This document shows positions 10,888 to 18,963 of a stretch of DNA of 64,000 bases, piece after piece. The position numbers and the translations under genes are program-made. How positions within the stretch are numbered: the stretch's first letter is position 1; every line of letters starts with the position of its first letter. The notes under the pieces were generated by a model, which had not been told where the DNA came from, ran no database searches, and saw only the letters and a program-made list of their open reading frames with translations. Origin of the DNA: Svornostia abyssi (GTDB taxonomy: Bacteria; Actinomycetota; Thermoleophilia; Solirubrobacterales; Solirubrobacteraceae); assembly GCA_024666565.1 (NCBI GenBank), contig CP088295.1:744001-808000 (forward strand), written 5' to 3'.

Positions 10888-11681
10888 TGCGCGGCGAGCT
10901 CCGCTTCGACGTGGGCGCGGAACGCCGCGGCGGCCGCCGAGGTCAGCGGCCCGGGAGCGACCGGGAGGGCGCGGTCGCCGATCCGGCCGACCGGGAGCAC
11001 CTCATGCGTGGTGGACGCGAGGAACGCCTCAGTGGCGCCCGCGAGGTCGTCGAGCGGGGTCACGCGCTCATGGACGTCGACGAGCTCGAGGAGCTTGCGG
11101 CGCGTGATCGAATCGAGGATGTGGTCGTCGAGCGGCGGCGTGTACAACGTCCCACCCGCCCCGCCGTCATCCAGGGCGTAGAAGAACGACTTGGTGGGCG
11201 CCTCGAGCACCCGGCCGTGCGGGGTGGTGAGCAGCGCCTCGTCGGCGCCCTGCTCCTGGGCGACGCGGCCCGCGAGCATGTTCGCCGCGTAGGAGAGGGA
11301 CTTCACGCCGTCCAGGATCCGCGTCGGCGCGTAGGTGACGGGCACGACGGCGAGGACGTCGGGGGCGGGCTTCAGCAGCTCGAGCAGCGCGAGGCGGTGC
11401 CCTCCGCGCGTGACGACCACCCGCAGCGCACCCTCGAACCCGGGCTGGGCGGCGAGCAGCGCGTGGACGTCGGCGTCGATGGCCGCGAGCTCGATCGGCA
11501 GGCGAAGGTTCTGGGCCGAACCACCCATGCGGGTCAGGTGCTCGGCGAGCGCGAACGGGCGGCCCTCGTAGAGACGGATGACCTCGAAGACGCCGTCGCC
11601 GCGGAGGAGTCCCTCGTCGGTGACGGGCAGCCGGGCGTCGGCGGCCGGCGTGACGACGCCGTCCAGGCAAGCGAGGGGCAT
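10884..11681 (-). CDS. Class IV PLP aminotransferase / aminodeoxychorismate lyase-like
   Basis: A 265-residue fold-type IV PLP enzyme. The start at 11681 gives the typical N-terminus MPLACLDGVVTPAADARLPV, and GLLRGDGVFEVIRLYEG is the family hallmark. The presumed PLP Lys is in VKSLSYAANM and a Glu lies in RVLEAPTKS. Members include branched-chain and D-amino-acid aminotransferases and PabC lyase; the two cannot be separated here. It starts 8 bases downstream of a TACCAT box and is coupled to wecB by a 4-base overlap. It is not of the DegT/WbpE type that would supply a 3-amino sugar. Confidence 0.82.
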   Translation of the reverse strand: MPLACLDGVVTPAADARLPVTDEGLLRGDGVFEVIRLYEGRPFALAEHLTRMGGSAQNLRLPIELAAIDADVHALLAAQPGFEGALRVVVTRGGHRLALLELLKPAPDVLAVVPVTYAPTRILDGVKSLSYAANMLAGRVAQEQGADEALLTTPHGRVLEAPTKSFFYALDDGGAGGTLYTPPLDDHILDSITRRKLLELVDVHERVTPLDDLAGATEAFLASTTHEVLPVGRIGDRALPVAPGPLTSAAAAAFRAHVEAELAAQ

Positions 11682-11689
11682 GGCGGGAG

Positions 11690-11711
11690 ATGGTATTCGC
11701 GTCGGTAGCGT
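11690..11711. promoter_or_regulatory. Back-to-back -10 elements, both likely leaderless
   Basis: On the minus strand TACCAT (complement of 11690-11695) lies 8 bases before the ATG of the aminotransferase. On the plus strand TAGCGT (11706-11711) lies 8 bases before the GTG at 11720 of the CoA-transferase. Neither gene has room for a Shine-Dalgarno sequence downstream of its expected transcription start. Confidence 0.5.
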
Positions 11712-11719
11712 TGCGAGGC

Positions 11720-12859
11720 GTGGACCGCACCGCGCCGCTGGACGGCATCCTCGTCGCCGACTTCTCCCGGATCCTCGCCGGCCCGCTCGCCGCGCAGACG
11801 CTCGGCGATCTCGGGGCCGACGTCGTGAAGGTCGAGGCGCCCGGCGGGGACGACACGCGGTCCTGGGGCCCGCCCTTCGCCCCCGACGGGACCGCGACGT
11901 ACGCGCTGGCCGCAAACCGCAACAAACGCTCGGTGGTGCTCGACCTGCGCGACGACGAGGACCGGCGCCTGGCCCGGGAACTCGGACGCCGGGCGGACGT
12001 GCTCATCGCCAACCTCAAGCCCGGCGCGATGGAGCGGTTCGGCCTCGGGTACGAGGATCTCGCCGCCGAGCACCCGCGGCTGGTCTACTGCGCGATCAAC
12101 GGGTTCGGGAGCGGCGCCGGGGCGGAGCTGCCCGGCTACGACCCGCTCGTGCAGGCGGTCGGCGGCCTCATGAGCATGACGGGCCCGGACGGCGGGGATC
12201 CGGCGAAGGTGGGCGTCGCGCTGGTCGACGTGATCGCCGGACTGAACGCGGCGGTGGGGATCCTCGCGGCGCTGCGCGAGCGTGACCGCAGCGGCCACGG
12301 GCAGATGATCGAGGTCACGCTGCTCGGGACGGTCCTCGCCGCGCTCGCCAACCAGGCGACGGGGTTCCTGAACGCGGGCGTCATCCCGCGGGCGCTCGGG
12401 ACGCGGCATCCGAGCATCGAGCCGTTCGCGACGTACGCGTGCGCGGACGGGCCGCTGATGATCTGCGCGGGCAACGACCGGCAGTTCGCCGCCCTCGCCG
12501 GCGCGATCGGCGCACCGGGGCTCGCGGACGACCCGCGGTTCGCGACGAACGCCGCGCGGGTCGAGCACCATGCGGCGCTGCGACCGCTGCTCGAGGACGC
12601 GCTCAGGGCGGCCGACCGGGCGACGTGGGCCGAGCGGCTCACCGCCGCCGGGGTGCCGGCGGGCCCGGTGAACGACCTCGCCGGCGCGTTCGCCCTGGCG
12701 GAGTCGGTCGGGCTCGACGCCGTCGACGACCACCGCGGCGTGCGCACGCCCGCATCGCCCATCGGCCTCTACGACACCCCGCCCGTCACCCGGCGGCCAC
12801 CGCCCGGGCTCGACGAACACGGCGACGAGCTTCGCGCCTGGCTGCGAGGCCCGCGCTAG
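11720..12859 (+). CDS. CaiB/BaiF-family (class III) CoA-transferase
   Basis: A 379-residue class III CoA-transferase that moves CoA between carboxylic acids through an enzyme-bound aspartyl intermediate. Family marks are the N-terminal VADFSRILAGPLAAQTLGD, GADVVKVE, ANRNKRSVVLDL, LIANLKPGAMERFGLGY, and PGYDPLVQAVGGLMSMTG, whose Asp is the likely nucleophile. The chosen GTG is 8 bases from TAGCGT and gives a family-typical N-terminus; an ATG 30 bases upstream would lie before the promoter. The acyl substrate is not predictable. A small unknown gene follows. Confidence 0.87.
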   Translation: MDRTAPLDGILVADFSRILAGPLAAQTLGDLGADVVKVEAPGGDDTRSWGPPFAPDGTATYALAANRNKRSVVLDLRDDEDRRLARELGRRADVLIANLKPGAMERFGLGYEDLAAEHPRLVYCAINGFGSGAGAELPGYDPLVQAVGGLMSMTGPDGGDPAKVGVALVDVIAGLNAAVGILAALRERDRSGHGQMIEVTLLGTVLAALANQATGFLNAGVIPRALGTRHPSIEPFATYACADGPLMICAGNDRQFAALAGAIGAPGLADDPRFATNAARVEHHAALRPLLEDALRAADRATWAERLTAAGVPAGPVNDLAGAFALAESVGLDAVDDHRGVRTPASPIGLYDTPPVTRRPPPGLDEHGDELRAWLRGPR

Positions 12860-12862
12860 CGT
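12857..12862 (+). promoter_or_regulatory. -10 element TAGCGT before the 73-aa gene
   Basis: TAGCGT overlaps the TAG stop of the CoA-transferase and stands 6 bases before ATG 12869. This is the same spacing as the other leaderless starts in the window. Confidence 0.4.
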
Positions 12863-12868
12863 GCGCCC

Positions 12869-13090
12869 ATGGAAGCTCGCCCCGGCGCGGCGGAGTTCGA
12901 GGCGGTCGATGCCGCGGCCGCGCGGCGCGACCTCGGCGCACTGCTGGCCATGCTGACCCGGCTCGACGGTGCCGAGGAGGCGCGCGTGGCGCAGGACGCG
13001 CTGCGCAGCGGCGTCAGCGCAGAGATCGTGCTCGGGGAGGTCTCCCGCGAGGTGACACGACGGCTGCAATGGCGGCTGCGCGAGCGATAG
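12869..13090 (+). CDS. Small hypothetical helical protein (73 aa)
   Basis: Not recognised. The 73 residues are rich in Ala, Arg and Glu and look fully alpha-helical, with a basic C-terminal end (SREVTRRLQWRLRER). There is no signal or membrane segment. A TAGCGT box 6 bases before the ATG suggests an independent leaderless transcript. Its stop is adjacent to the stop of the convergent cupin gene. The codon use matches the neighbours. Confidence 0.55.
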   Translation: MEARPGAAEFEAVDAAAARRDLGALLAMLTRLDGAEEARVAQDALRSGVSAEIVLGEVSREVTRRLQWRLRER

Positions 13091-13630
13091 TCAGTCGGCG
13101 GTGAGGCCGCGCAGCCGAGCGACCGGCCCCAGCACCGCGAAGAGCGCGCGTTGCACCGCCCAAGGCGGGCTCACGAGCCGGATCTCGTCGGCGAACTCCG
13201 GGCCGAGCAGGGCGAAGCGCAGGAGCGAAGGGGACCCGTGGTCGTCGAGTTCCCCGCGCTCGGCAAGGCGGAAGTACGTCTGAAAGAAGTCCGCGGTACG
13301 CAGGGCGGGCCGTGCCTCCTGGATGGCGACGGCGTCGGCCTCGCCATCGTTGACGAAGGAGTGGGGTGTGCCCGCTGGGATCGTGAGGTCGTCGCCGGGG
13401 CCAAGACGCCGCTCCTCACCGGCGACGACGAAGCGCAAGGTGCCGGAGACCAGCGCGGCGCGGGTCTCCTGGAACGGGTGAACGTGCAGCGGTTCTGCGA
13501 CGCCCGTCGGCGGGTTGACGGTTTCGATGCGCAGGAGCTCCCCGTCGGTATCGGCCGCGGTCTGCAGGAAGCACATGCGCTGGCCGGTGCGCGGGTTGAA
13601 GATCTCGCGGACTGCGGTCGCCGGGGGCAT
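13091..13630 (-). CDS. Cupin-domain protein
   Basis: A 179-residue protein with one cupin barrel. Motif 1 is PLHVHPFQETRAALVSGTLRF (His, His, Glu metal ligands) and motif 2 is GDDLTIPAGTPHSFVN (last His). The start at ATG 13630 gives MPPATAVREIF, just before the first strand. The C-terminal 70 residues are hydrophobic and uncharacterised. It is divergent from a MarR regulator with a 32-bp inverted repeat between them, so it is a probable target of that regulator. Many such cupins act on small aromatic or quinone compounds; the substrate is unknown. Confidence 0.8.
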   Translation of the reverse strand: MPPATAVREIFNPRTGQRMCFLQTAADTDGELLRIETVNPPTGVAEPLHVHPFQETRAALVSGTLRFVVAGEERRLGPGDDLTIPAGTPHSFVNDGEADAVAIQEARPALRTADFFQTYFRLAERGELDDHGSPSLLRFALLGPEFADEIRLVSPPWAVQRALFAVLGPVARLRGLTAD

Positions 13631-13663
13631 CGCCGCTCCGATCGGTAGCGTGGAGGTGGAAGT

Positions 13664-13695
13664 AGTTCGGCTGCCTAAGCTTAGGGAACCGAAGT
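13664..13695. promoter_or_regulatory. 32-bp inverted repeat, putative MarR operator
   Basis: The centre is the perfect 12-bp palindrome CCTAAGCTTAGG (13674-13685). The outer arms AGTTCGG and CCGAAGT are also complementary except for single mismatches, so symmetry extends over 32 bp around 13679.5. It sits in the 70-bp gap between the cupin and MarR starts and is AT-rich compared with its surroundings. It would cover the promoters in both directions, as expected for an autoregulated MarR system. Confidence 0.65.
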
Positions 13696-13700
13696 ATCCT

Positions 13701-14168
13701 GTGTCAACGTCCACGCCCCCAGCGCGACTGCACATCGGCCAGCTTCTGGTCCAGCTCACACGGGTGTTCCAGGAGGAGCTGTTCGCCCGGCTCGTGGAGG
13801 CCGGCCTCACCGACGCCCGCGTGGCGCACACCCATGTCACCGCCTACATCAAGGCCGACGGATCGCGCCTGACCGAGCTGGCAGCCCAGGCGCGGATGAC
13901 GCTGCCCGCAATGTCGGAACTCGTCGACGACCTCCAGCGGCTCGGCATCGTCGAGCGGCGGCGCGACCCCACGGACGGGCGAGCGAAGCTCATCTGTCTG
14001 ACGGACGCGGGCTGGGAGGCCATGGGCACCGCCCGGCGGGCCATTCTGGCGATCGAGGAGGAGTACGCCGATCAGGTCGGGGCGGACCGGTTTGAGGCCG
14101 CGGCGCAAACGCTTGACGAGCTGCTGCGTGCACTCTCGGCCGAGCAACCTCGCCGAGACACGCGGTGA
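13701..14168 (+). CDS. MarR-family transcriptional regulator
   Basis: A 155-residue winged-helix regulator. The DNA-binding part reads LTELAAQARMTLPAMSELV (helix-turn-helix, about residues 55-75), followed by the wing RRRDPTDGRAKLICLT. The GTG start at 13701 follows directly after the inverted repeat. It is preceded by TATCCT, which is too close to act as its own -10, so transcription probably starts further upstream or the real start is slightly later. It most likely represses itself and the divergent cupin gene and is released by a small ligand. Confidence 0.85.
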   Translation: MSTSTPPARLHIGQLLVQLTRVFQEELFARLVEAGLTDARVAHTHVTAYIKADGSRLTELAAQARMTLPAMSELVDDLQRLGIVERRRDPTDGRAKLICLTDAGWEAMGTARRAILAIEEEYADQVGADRFEAAAQTLDELLRALSAEQPRRDTR

Positions 14169-14176
14169 ACCTGCAG

Positions 14177-14503
14177 CTACGAGCTTCCCTGGCGGTGATA
14201 GTCACGCCACGGCCAGCCGAGGAGAGCCCCCAGGGCCACGAGCGCTTCACCCCCTGCCAGCAGGATCGCGAGATTCACCGCGAAGAACTCACTGTCCCAA
14301 TACCCCAGCCAGACCACGGCGACCGCTCCACCCGCCGTCGCGACCCCGGCGAGGATGGGTGCCACGTAGCCGGCAGCGACCGCAAGGAGAGGGGCGGCCA
14401 GAAGAACCGGCCAATCCAGCGCGGTGTCGCCCGCAGGCCAGGCGGCAAGGAAGAGGACCACCGGATACAGCAGCAGGAGGGCGACGCGAACCACGCGAGC
14501 CAC
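14177..14503 (-). CDS. Small integral membrane protein (hypothetical)
   Basis: Not recognised. It has 108 residues with three to four hydrophobic segments (VVRVALLLLYPVVLFLAAW, WPVLLAAPLLAVAAGYVAPIL, then a third and fourth before the C-terminus DYHRQGSS). The start is uncertain: GTG 14503 keeps the first membrane helix whole. It lies 38 bases downstream of tRNA-Lys on the same strand. Confidence 0.55.
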   Translation of the reverse strand: MARVVRVALLLLYPVVLFLAAWPAGDTALDWPVLLAAPLLAVAAGYVAPILAGVATAGGAVAVVWLGYWDSEFFAVNLAILLAGGEALVALGALLGWPWRDYHRQGSS

Positions 14504-14541
14504 GTCGATGTCGACGGGGCGCCTCAGGCGCGATCGGACAG

Positions 14542-14614
14542 TGCCCCCGGAAGGAATCGAACCTTCAACCTTCGGATTAAGAGTCCGCTGCTCTGCCAAT
14601 TGAGCTACAGGGGC
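14542..14614 (-). tRNA. tRNA-Lys (CUU anticodon)
   Basis: Read on the minus strand, the 73 bases fold into a cloverleaf: acceptor stem GCCCCUG/CGGGGGC with one G-U pair and discriminator A. The D arm is GCUCAAUUGGCAGAGC, the anticodon loop is CUCUUAA with anticodon CUU, and the T arm contains GGUUCGAUUCC. CCA is not encoded. Confidence 0.95.
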
Positions 14615-14655
14615 GGGGTTCCGCCGCGCGCGCGGGCGCGAACGGACGAAAGAGC

Positions 14656-15363
14656 TTAGCCGCTCGGCGCGGGCGCCGGCGTTGTGGCCGCCTGCTGCGC
14701 CTGGGCCTGCAGGGCCTGGGTCTTCACGTTGTCGAGCTGCTCGCGCAGGACCTTGCGGTCGTCCTCCTTCGCGAGCGCCACCGCCTTGTCCGCCGCGAGG
14801 TCGCCCTTGCGGTCCTGGCCGGCGATGAACGCCAGCTGGGCGAGCTGCGCGTAGAGGTTCGACGACTCGGGCCGCTCGGCGATGTAGAGCTCCATCGCGT
14901 CGACCGCCTTGTCGGGCTTGTTCAGCCCGGCGGTGCTGAAGACCTGCACCATCTGGATCGCGACACCCGTGTTGAGGTTCTCCGGGTCCGTCGCGAGGTA
15001 CTTGTCCCACGCGGCCTCGGCGGCGCGCAGCTCGGCGAGGCCCTTCGCCGTGAAGCGGCCCTGCTCGCTGTTGAAGTTCTCGCCGGCGCCGGCGATCTGG
15101 TAGTGGAGCTTGGCCGATTCGGCCAGCGCCGCGGCATCCTGCGGGTTGGCCTGGAGCTTCTTCTCCTGGTCCTCGAGGCGCTGCTCGAGCTGCTCGGTGG
15201 CGTTGTCCTGGGTGCTGTCCTCACGGAACGCGTCGAACAGGCCGCCGGAGACATCACCGCCGATGCCGAACAGCACGAGACCGCCGCCGAGAAGAATGGC
15301 GAGGAAGAGGTACACCACCTGTACGAGGCGCCGACGGCCGCCGGCGCGCAGGTCAAAGAGCAT
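14656..15363 (-). CDS. Membrane-anchored TPR-like protein
   Basis: A 235-residue protein with a basic N-terminus, one membrane helix (about residues 12-32, VYLFLAILLGGGLVLFGIGG), then a Gln/Glu-rich helical stretch and TPR-like repeats (patterns A-E-x-A-K-L-H-Y and A-I-Q-M-V-Q-V-F). The last 20 residues are Ala/Gln/Pro-rich. Its ATG at 15363 overlaps the end of tatC by 11 bases, so it is probably co-transcribed with tatA-tatC. A scaffold or assembly role at the membrane is inferred; the function is unknown. Confidence 0.72.
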   Translation of the reverse strand: MLFDLRAGGRRRLVQVVYLFLAILLGGGLVLFGIGGDVSGGLFDAFREDSTQDNATEQLEQRLEDQEKKLQANPQDAAALAESAKLHYQIAGAGENFNSEQGRFTAKGLAELRAAEAAWDKYLATDPENLNTGVAIQMVQVFSTAGLNKPDKAVDAMELYIAERPESSNLYAQLAQLAFIAGQDRKGDLAADKAVALAKEDDRKVLREQLDNVKTQALQAQAQQAATTPAPAPSG

Positions 15364-16411
15364 GGGACGGGTCTCCGGATTCTGCGTCGTCGTCCGGCTC
15401 GAGATCGTCGTCGTCCGCATCGAGCGGCCGGATCCGGTTGAGCCAGGCTGCAAGGAGAATACTCAGCTCGAACAGCACGACGAGCGGCGCCATCGACAGG
15501 AGCATCGTCACGGGGTCCGGTGTCGGGGTCGCCACGGCCGCCAGGACGGCGACGCCGAGGAGCACATAGCCCCGGTTCTTCCGCAATTGCTGGGGGGTCA
15601 TGATCCCCAGCCGCGTGATCGCGAGCACCACGAGCGGGATCTGGAACATGAGACCGATCGCCGCCATGAACATGACGCTGAACCGGTAGTAGTCCTTGGC
15701 CTGCAGCAGGATGTCGAAGTTGTCGTCGTTGAAGTTCTGCAGGAACTCGACGGCGCGCGTCAACACGACGAAGTACGCGAACAGCACGCCGGCGATGAAC
15801 AACACCGGCCCCAGGAACATGAGCGGCACGGCCAGCGTGCGCTCGCGGGGCGTGAACGCGGGGAGCAGGAACGCGAAGAGCTGGTAGAGGACGATCGGCA
15901 GCGCGAGCAGCAGGCCGGCGTAGAACGCGACAGAGATCGTCGCGGTGAACGGCTCGGCCACGCCGAGCGTCACCGGCTTGCGCGCGAGGTTCGTCGGGGT
16001 CGCGCGGGCGGCCTGCACGGTCTGCTTCTGCGCCTCGATCAGGTCACGTGACAGCGTGCGCAGCTCGCGGCGCTCAGCCGCCGAGAGGTCGCTGTTCGCC
16101 GCAGCCGCCGCGGTGGCCGCAGCGGCGCCACCGAGGGTGGGCGCCAGGCTGCGCAGCTGCTGACCGAGCTCGCGCTGGAAGCGCGCCGTCTGCTCCAGCG
16201 GGTCGGCGGTCTTGCCGGTGCCGTCGAGGCGCTGGGTCGTCTCGATCGGCTTGTTGACGATCTCGAGGACGAGGTCGCTCTGCCAGAAGCACAGCGCGAA
16301 CGTGATGCCCACCGCGATGACGCAGATGATCAGCCGGTGGCGCAGCTCGTCGAGGTGATCGACGAGGCTGAGCTGGTCCTCATGGGAGATCGGCCGCAGC
16401 GTTGTGGCCAT
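15353..16411 (-). CDS. tatC: Sec-independent protein translocase TatC
   Basis: The polytopic core of the twin-arginine translocase, which recognises signal peptides of folded proteins. The N-terminus MSLVDHLDELRHRL-like segment (SLVDHLDELRHRLIICV) is the family signature, and six hydrophobic segments follow. At 352 residues it is about 100 longer than usual because of an Ala-rich insertion of roughly 110 residues in the first periplasmic loop (LGGAAAATAAAAANSDLSAAERRELRTL region) and an acidic C-tail. It is downstream of tatA. A Tat substrate, the Rieske protein, is encoded 5 kb away. Confidence 0.95.
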   Translation of the reverse strand: MATTLRPISHEDQLSLVDHLDELRHRLIICVIAVGITFALCFWQSDLVLEIVNKPIETTQRLDGTGKTADPLEQTARFQRELGQQLRSLAPTLGGAAAATAAAAANSDLSAAERRELRTLSRDLIEAQKQTVQAARATPTNLARKPVTLGVAEPFTATISVAFYAGLLLALPIVLYQLFAFLLPAFTPRERTLAVPLMFLGPVLFIAGVLFAYFVVLTRAVEFLQNFNDDNFDILLQAKDYYRFSVMFMAAIGLMFQIPLVVLAITRLGIMTPQQLRKNRGYVLLGVAVLAAVATPTPDPVTMLLSMAPLVVLFELSILLAAWLNRIRPLDADDDDLEPDDDAESGDPSHAL

Positions 16412-16434
16412 GGGGCCTGGGAACGACGAGCCGG

Positions 16435-16680
16435 CTACTGCCCGGACTGCGTGGGCGTCTTGTCCTCGGCGCGGACGACGGGCTCATCCGCCTGCGAGGC
16501 GGTCAGCTGCGGGCGGTCATCGTCGTCATCGTCACTGCCGTGCTTGCCGGTGATCGAGTCCTTGAACTCGCGCATGCCGGAGCCGAGCTGGCGGCCGAGC
16601 GTGGGCAGGCGCTTGGGGCCGAAGATGATCAGCACGATGACAAAGACGATGGCGAGTTCGAGGGGGCCGATGGAAGGCAT
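16435..16680 (-). CDS. tatA: Sec-independent protein translocase TatA/B
   Basis: An 81-residue single-pass membrane protein of the Tat pore: N-terminal helix (GPLELAIVFVIVLIIFGPKRLPTLG) with the conserved FGPKRLP hinge, an amphipathic helix (GRQLGSGMREFKDSI) and an acidic tail with a run of Asp. The order tatA-tatC with a 23-base gap indicates an operon. The length and FGPKRLP favour TatA, but TatB-like function cannot be excluded. Confidence 0.93.
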   Translation of the reverse strand: MPSIGPLELAIVFVIVLIIFGPKRLPTLGRQLGSGMREFKDSITGKHGSDDDDDDRPQLTASQADEPVVRAEDKTPTQSGQ

Positions 16681-16712
16681 GGCGGTGACCTGGTCGCGGA
16701 GTGTCTGCGAAG

Positions 16713-16727
16713 CGTACTGACAGTACG
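16713..16727. promoter_or_regulatory. Short inverted repeat between tatA and the zinc-ribbon gene
   Basis: CGTACT-GAC-AGTACG is a perfect 6-bp inverted repeat with a 3-base spacer in the 151-bp gap between the divergent genes, 33 bp upstream of the tatA start. It may be an operator or part of a promoter; no regulator is adjacent. Confidence 0.3.
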
Positions 16728-16831
16728 ACCCGATCGGTTCAACCGGCTGCCATCCCCCGTACGCGTAGACACCTGATGAGGGGCCTCAAGGTCGCACGGC
16801 GGCTGACCGATGAAGCGGGTGGGTCAAGGCA

Positions 16832-17260
16832 ATGAGCAAGCGTCCTGAACACAGCCACTACGTCCGCCGGGTCGTCCTTCCTTCCGGCAAGACGATCGAA
16901 GTCGTCTACTTCGACGACAACCCCGCCGGCACGCAGGCGCACACGCCCGCCCCCGCCGAGCGCGAGCGGACAGACCTGCACATCTGCGGGAGCTGCGGCT
17001 CGGACCTCGTGTACCCCGTCGAGTGGGACGAGGCCGGCGCGACGCACTGGGAGGTCAGCCTTCGCTGCCCCAACTGCGAGTGGAGCGGCACCGGCATCTT
17101 CGAGCAGGACATCGTCGACCGGTTCGACGAGGAGCTCGACCGCGGCACCGAGTCGCTGGTCCGTGACCTGCGGCGCCTCATCCACGCGAACATGGAAGAG
17201 GACATCGAGCGCTTCGTGCTCGCGCTGCACAACGGGCACATCGTGCCCGAAGACTTCTAG
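16832..17260 (+). CDS. Conserved protein with zinc ribbon
   Basis: A 142-residue soluble protein. Two CxxC pairs (CGSC about residue 52, CPNC about residue 82) would hold one zinc ion between beta strands. The C-terminal 50 residues are helical and acidic (EQDIVDRFDEELDRG). The ATG has a modest AAGG ribosome-binding site. I do not recognise a named function; it resembles conserved actinobacterial proteins of unknown role. Its stop overlaps the convergent polyprenyl synthase gene by 4 bases. Confidence 0.7.
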   Translation: MSKRPEHSHYVRRVVLPSGKTIEVVYFDDNPAGTQAHTPAPAERERTDLHICGSCGSDLVYPVEWDEAGATHWEVSLRCPNCEWSGTGIFEQDIVDRFDEELDRGTESLVRDLRRLIHANMEEDIERFVLALHNGHIVPEDF

Positions 17261-18264
17261 GCGTAGCGCTCCACCACGGAGTCCGCGACGAGTTCCAGGA
17301 CTCGCCGCTGTGCCACGTCGGGCAGCCCGCGCTTCGCCTCGTCGACCATCGTCAGCGCACGCGCCCGGGATTCGTCCAGCGCGCCCGTCGCGCTGATCCG
17401 CGCGCAGACGTCCGCAGCGGCTTCCGGGGTCGTGATCGCGCGAAGGTCCTCCGCGGCCAGCGACGCGTCGCGCTCGCGGGCGAGGATGAGTGGCAGCGTG
17501 ACCGTCCCGTCGAGCAGGTCGGTGCCGATCGGCTTGCCGGTCCGTTCGGGCGGCCCGGCGACGTCGAGGACGTCGTCGAGGAGCTGGAACGCCAGGCCGA
17601 TCCGGCGCCCGAACGCGGCGAGCGCGCCACGGACGTCATCCCCCGCGCCGCCGTGCAGCGCGCCGAGCGCGCAGGCGCTCTCGAACAGGGTGGCGGTCTT
17701 CAGCTCGCAGCGATGCAGGTACCGGGCGAGCGGCACCTCGGCGTTCCAGGCGTCGGAGCGCTGCAGCAGCTCACCCTCGGCCAGCGCGCTGCTCGCCCGC
17801 GAGAGCAGGCGCACGCTCTCCAGCGACCCGGTCGCCGTCAGCTCCGCGAACGCCCGCGCGAACAGCAGGTCGCCGACGGCGGTGGCCATCGCCCGGCCGT
17901 GCGTGGCCCAGACGGTCGGGTGGCCGCGGCGCAGCGGTGACGCGTCCAGGACGTCGTCGTGGACGAGCGTGGCGCTGTGCACGAGCTCCACGGCCGCCGC
18001 GGCGCGGACGAGGTCGAGATCGCGCGCGTCGTCGACGTCGCCCGCCGGGCCGACGCCGGCCGCGAGCAGGACGAGCAGCGGCCGAAGTCGCTTCCCACCC
18101 GCTGCGATGGTCGCGCCCGCCGGCGCGCCGACGACCGGGCCGTGTCCGGACGCCGCCTCACGCAACAGGACTTCGACACGGCCCAGCAGTTCCGGGACCC
18201 GCGGCCCGGCGGCGTCGACGAGCGACGCGACCTGCGCCGCAGGATCGACCGGGGTCTGCGTCAC
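17257..18264 (-). CDS. Polyprenyl diphosphate synthase (heptaprenyl/nonaprenyl type)
   Basis: A 335-residue trans-isoprenyl diphosphate synthase that probably makes the menaquinone side chain. It has GGKRLRPLL, the first Asp-rich motif in LVHDDVLDAS (DDVLD), GDLLFARAF, and the second Asp-rich motif FQLLDDVLD. The start is the GTG at 18264, whose GTGA overlaps the stop of menG, so the two are translationally coupled. The operon also holds the cytochrome bc genes upstream. Chain length cannot be set by eye. Confidence 0.9.
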   Translation of the reverse strand: MTQTPVDPAAQVASLVDAAGPRVPELLGRVEVLLREAASGHGPVVGAPAGATIAAGGKRLRPLLVLLAAGVGPAGDVDDARDLDLVRAAAAVELVHSATLVHDDVLDASPLRRGHPTVWATHGRAMATAVGDLLFARAFAELTATGSLESVRLLSRASSALAEGELLQRSDAWNAEVPLARYLHRCELKTATLFESACALGALHGGAGDDVRGALAAFGRRIGLAFQLLDDVLDVAGPPERTGKPIGTDLLDGTVTLPLILARERDASLAAEDLRAITTPEAAADVCARISATGALDESRARALTMVDEAKRGLPDVAQRRVLELVADSVVERYA

Positions 18265-18959
18265 GCGCGGGTTCCCACGTGGAGCGCGATGATCCCGCCC
18301 GCCGTGAGGATCCAGCGAATGTCCTGCAGGCCCGCGCGCTCCATGGCGGCGCCCAGGCCCTCGGGGCCCGGGAAGCGCTTGACCGAGTTCGGCAGGTAGT
18401 CGTACGCGTCCGGGTCTCCCGCGACCTTGCCGATCACCGGCACGACGCGGTCGAACCAGACCGAGAAGAAGGTGGAGAGCGGCGGCTTCTGCGGGGTCGT
18501 GATCTCCAGGATCACGACGCGGCCGCCGGGCTTGACCACCCGCGCCATCTCGGAGATGCCCTGCTCGAGGTCCGAGAAGTTGCGCGCACCGAAGCCGACG
18601 GTGGCCGCGTTGAACGTGGCGGTCGCGTACGGGAGGTCGAGCGCATTGCCCCACTCGAACGCCAGGCCGGGCGCCTTGACCCGCGCGCGGCTGAGCATCT
18701 CCTCGCTGAAGTCCGAGCCGACGACCTCGCCGGTCGGGCCGACACGGCCGGAGAGCTCGACGGCGAGATCGCCCGTCCCCGTTGCGACGTCGAGGACCCG
18801 ATCCCCGGCGCCGACGTTCGCGAGGTCCGCAGCCCGGGCGCGCCAGCGGTGGTGCAGCCCGGCGGTCATCACCGTGTTGATGAGGTCATAGACCCCGGCG
18901 ATGCGATCGAACATCGCCCGGACCTGCGGCTCCGGCAGGGTGCCGGGCGATGTCGCCAT
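18261..18959 (-). CDS. menG: Demethylmenaquinone methyltransferase (UbiE/MenG)
   Basis: A 232-residue SAM-dependent methyltransferase that converts demethylmenaquinone to menaquinone. Family marks are the N-terminal MFDRIAGVYDLINTVMTAGLHHRWR segment (shown only in part), motif I VLDVATGTGDLA, GSDFSEEML, and NFSDLEQGISEMARVVKPGG. It sits between the menaquinol-cytochrome c reductase genes and a polyprenyl synthase, which supports menaquinone rather than ubiquinone. Confidence 0.93.
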   Translation of the reverse strand: MATSPGTLPEPQVRAMFDRIAGVYDLINTVMTAGLHHRWRARAADLANVGAGDRVLDVATGTGDLAVELSGRVGPTGEVVGSDFSEEMLSRARVKAPGLAFEWGNALDLPYATATFNAATVGFGARNFSDLEQGISEMARVVKPGGRVVILEITTPQKPPLSTFFSVWFDRVVPVIGKVAGDPDAYDYLPNSVKRFPGPEGLGAAMERAGLQDIRWILTAGGIIALHVGTRA

Positions 18960-18963
18960 ACGG

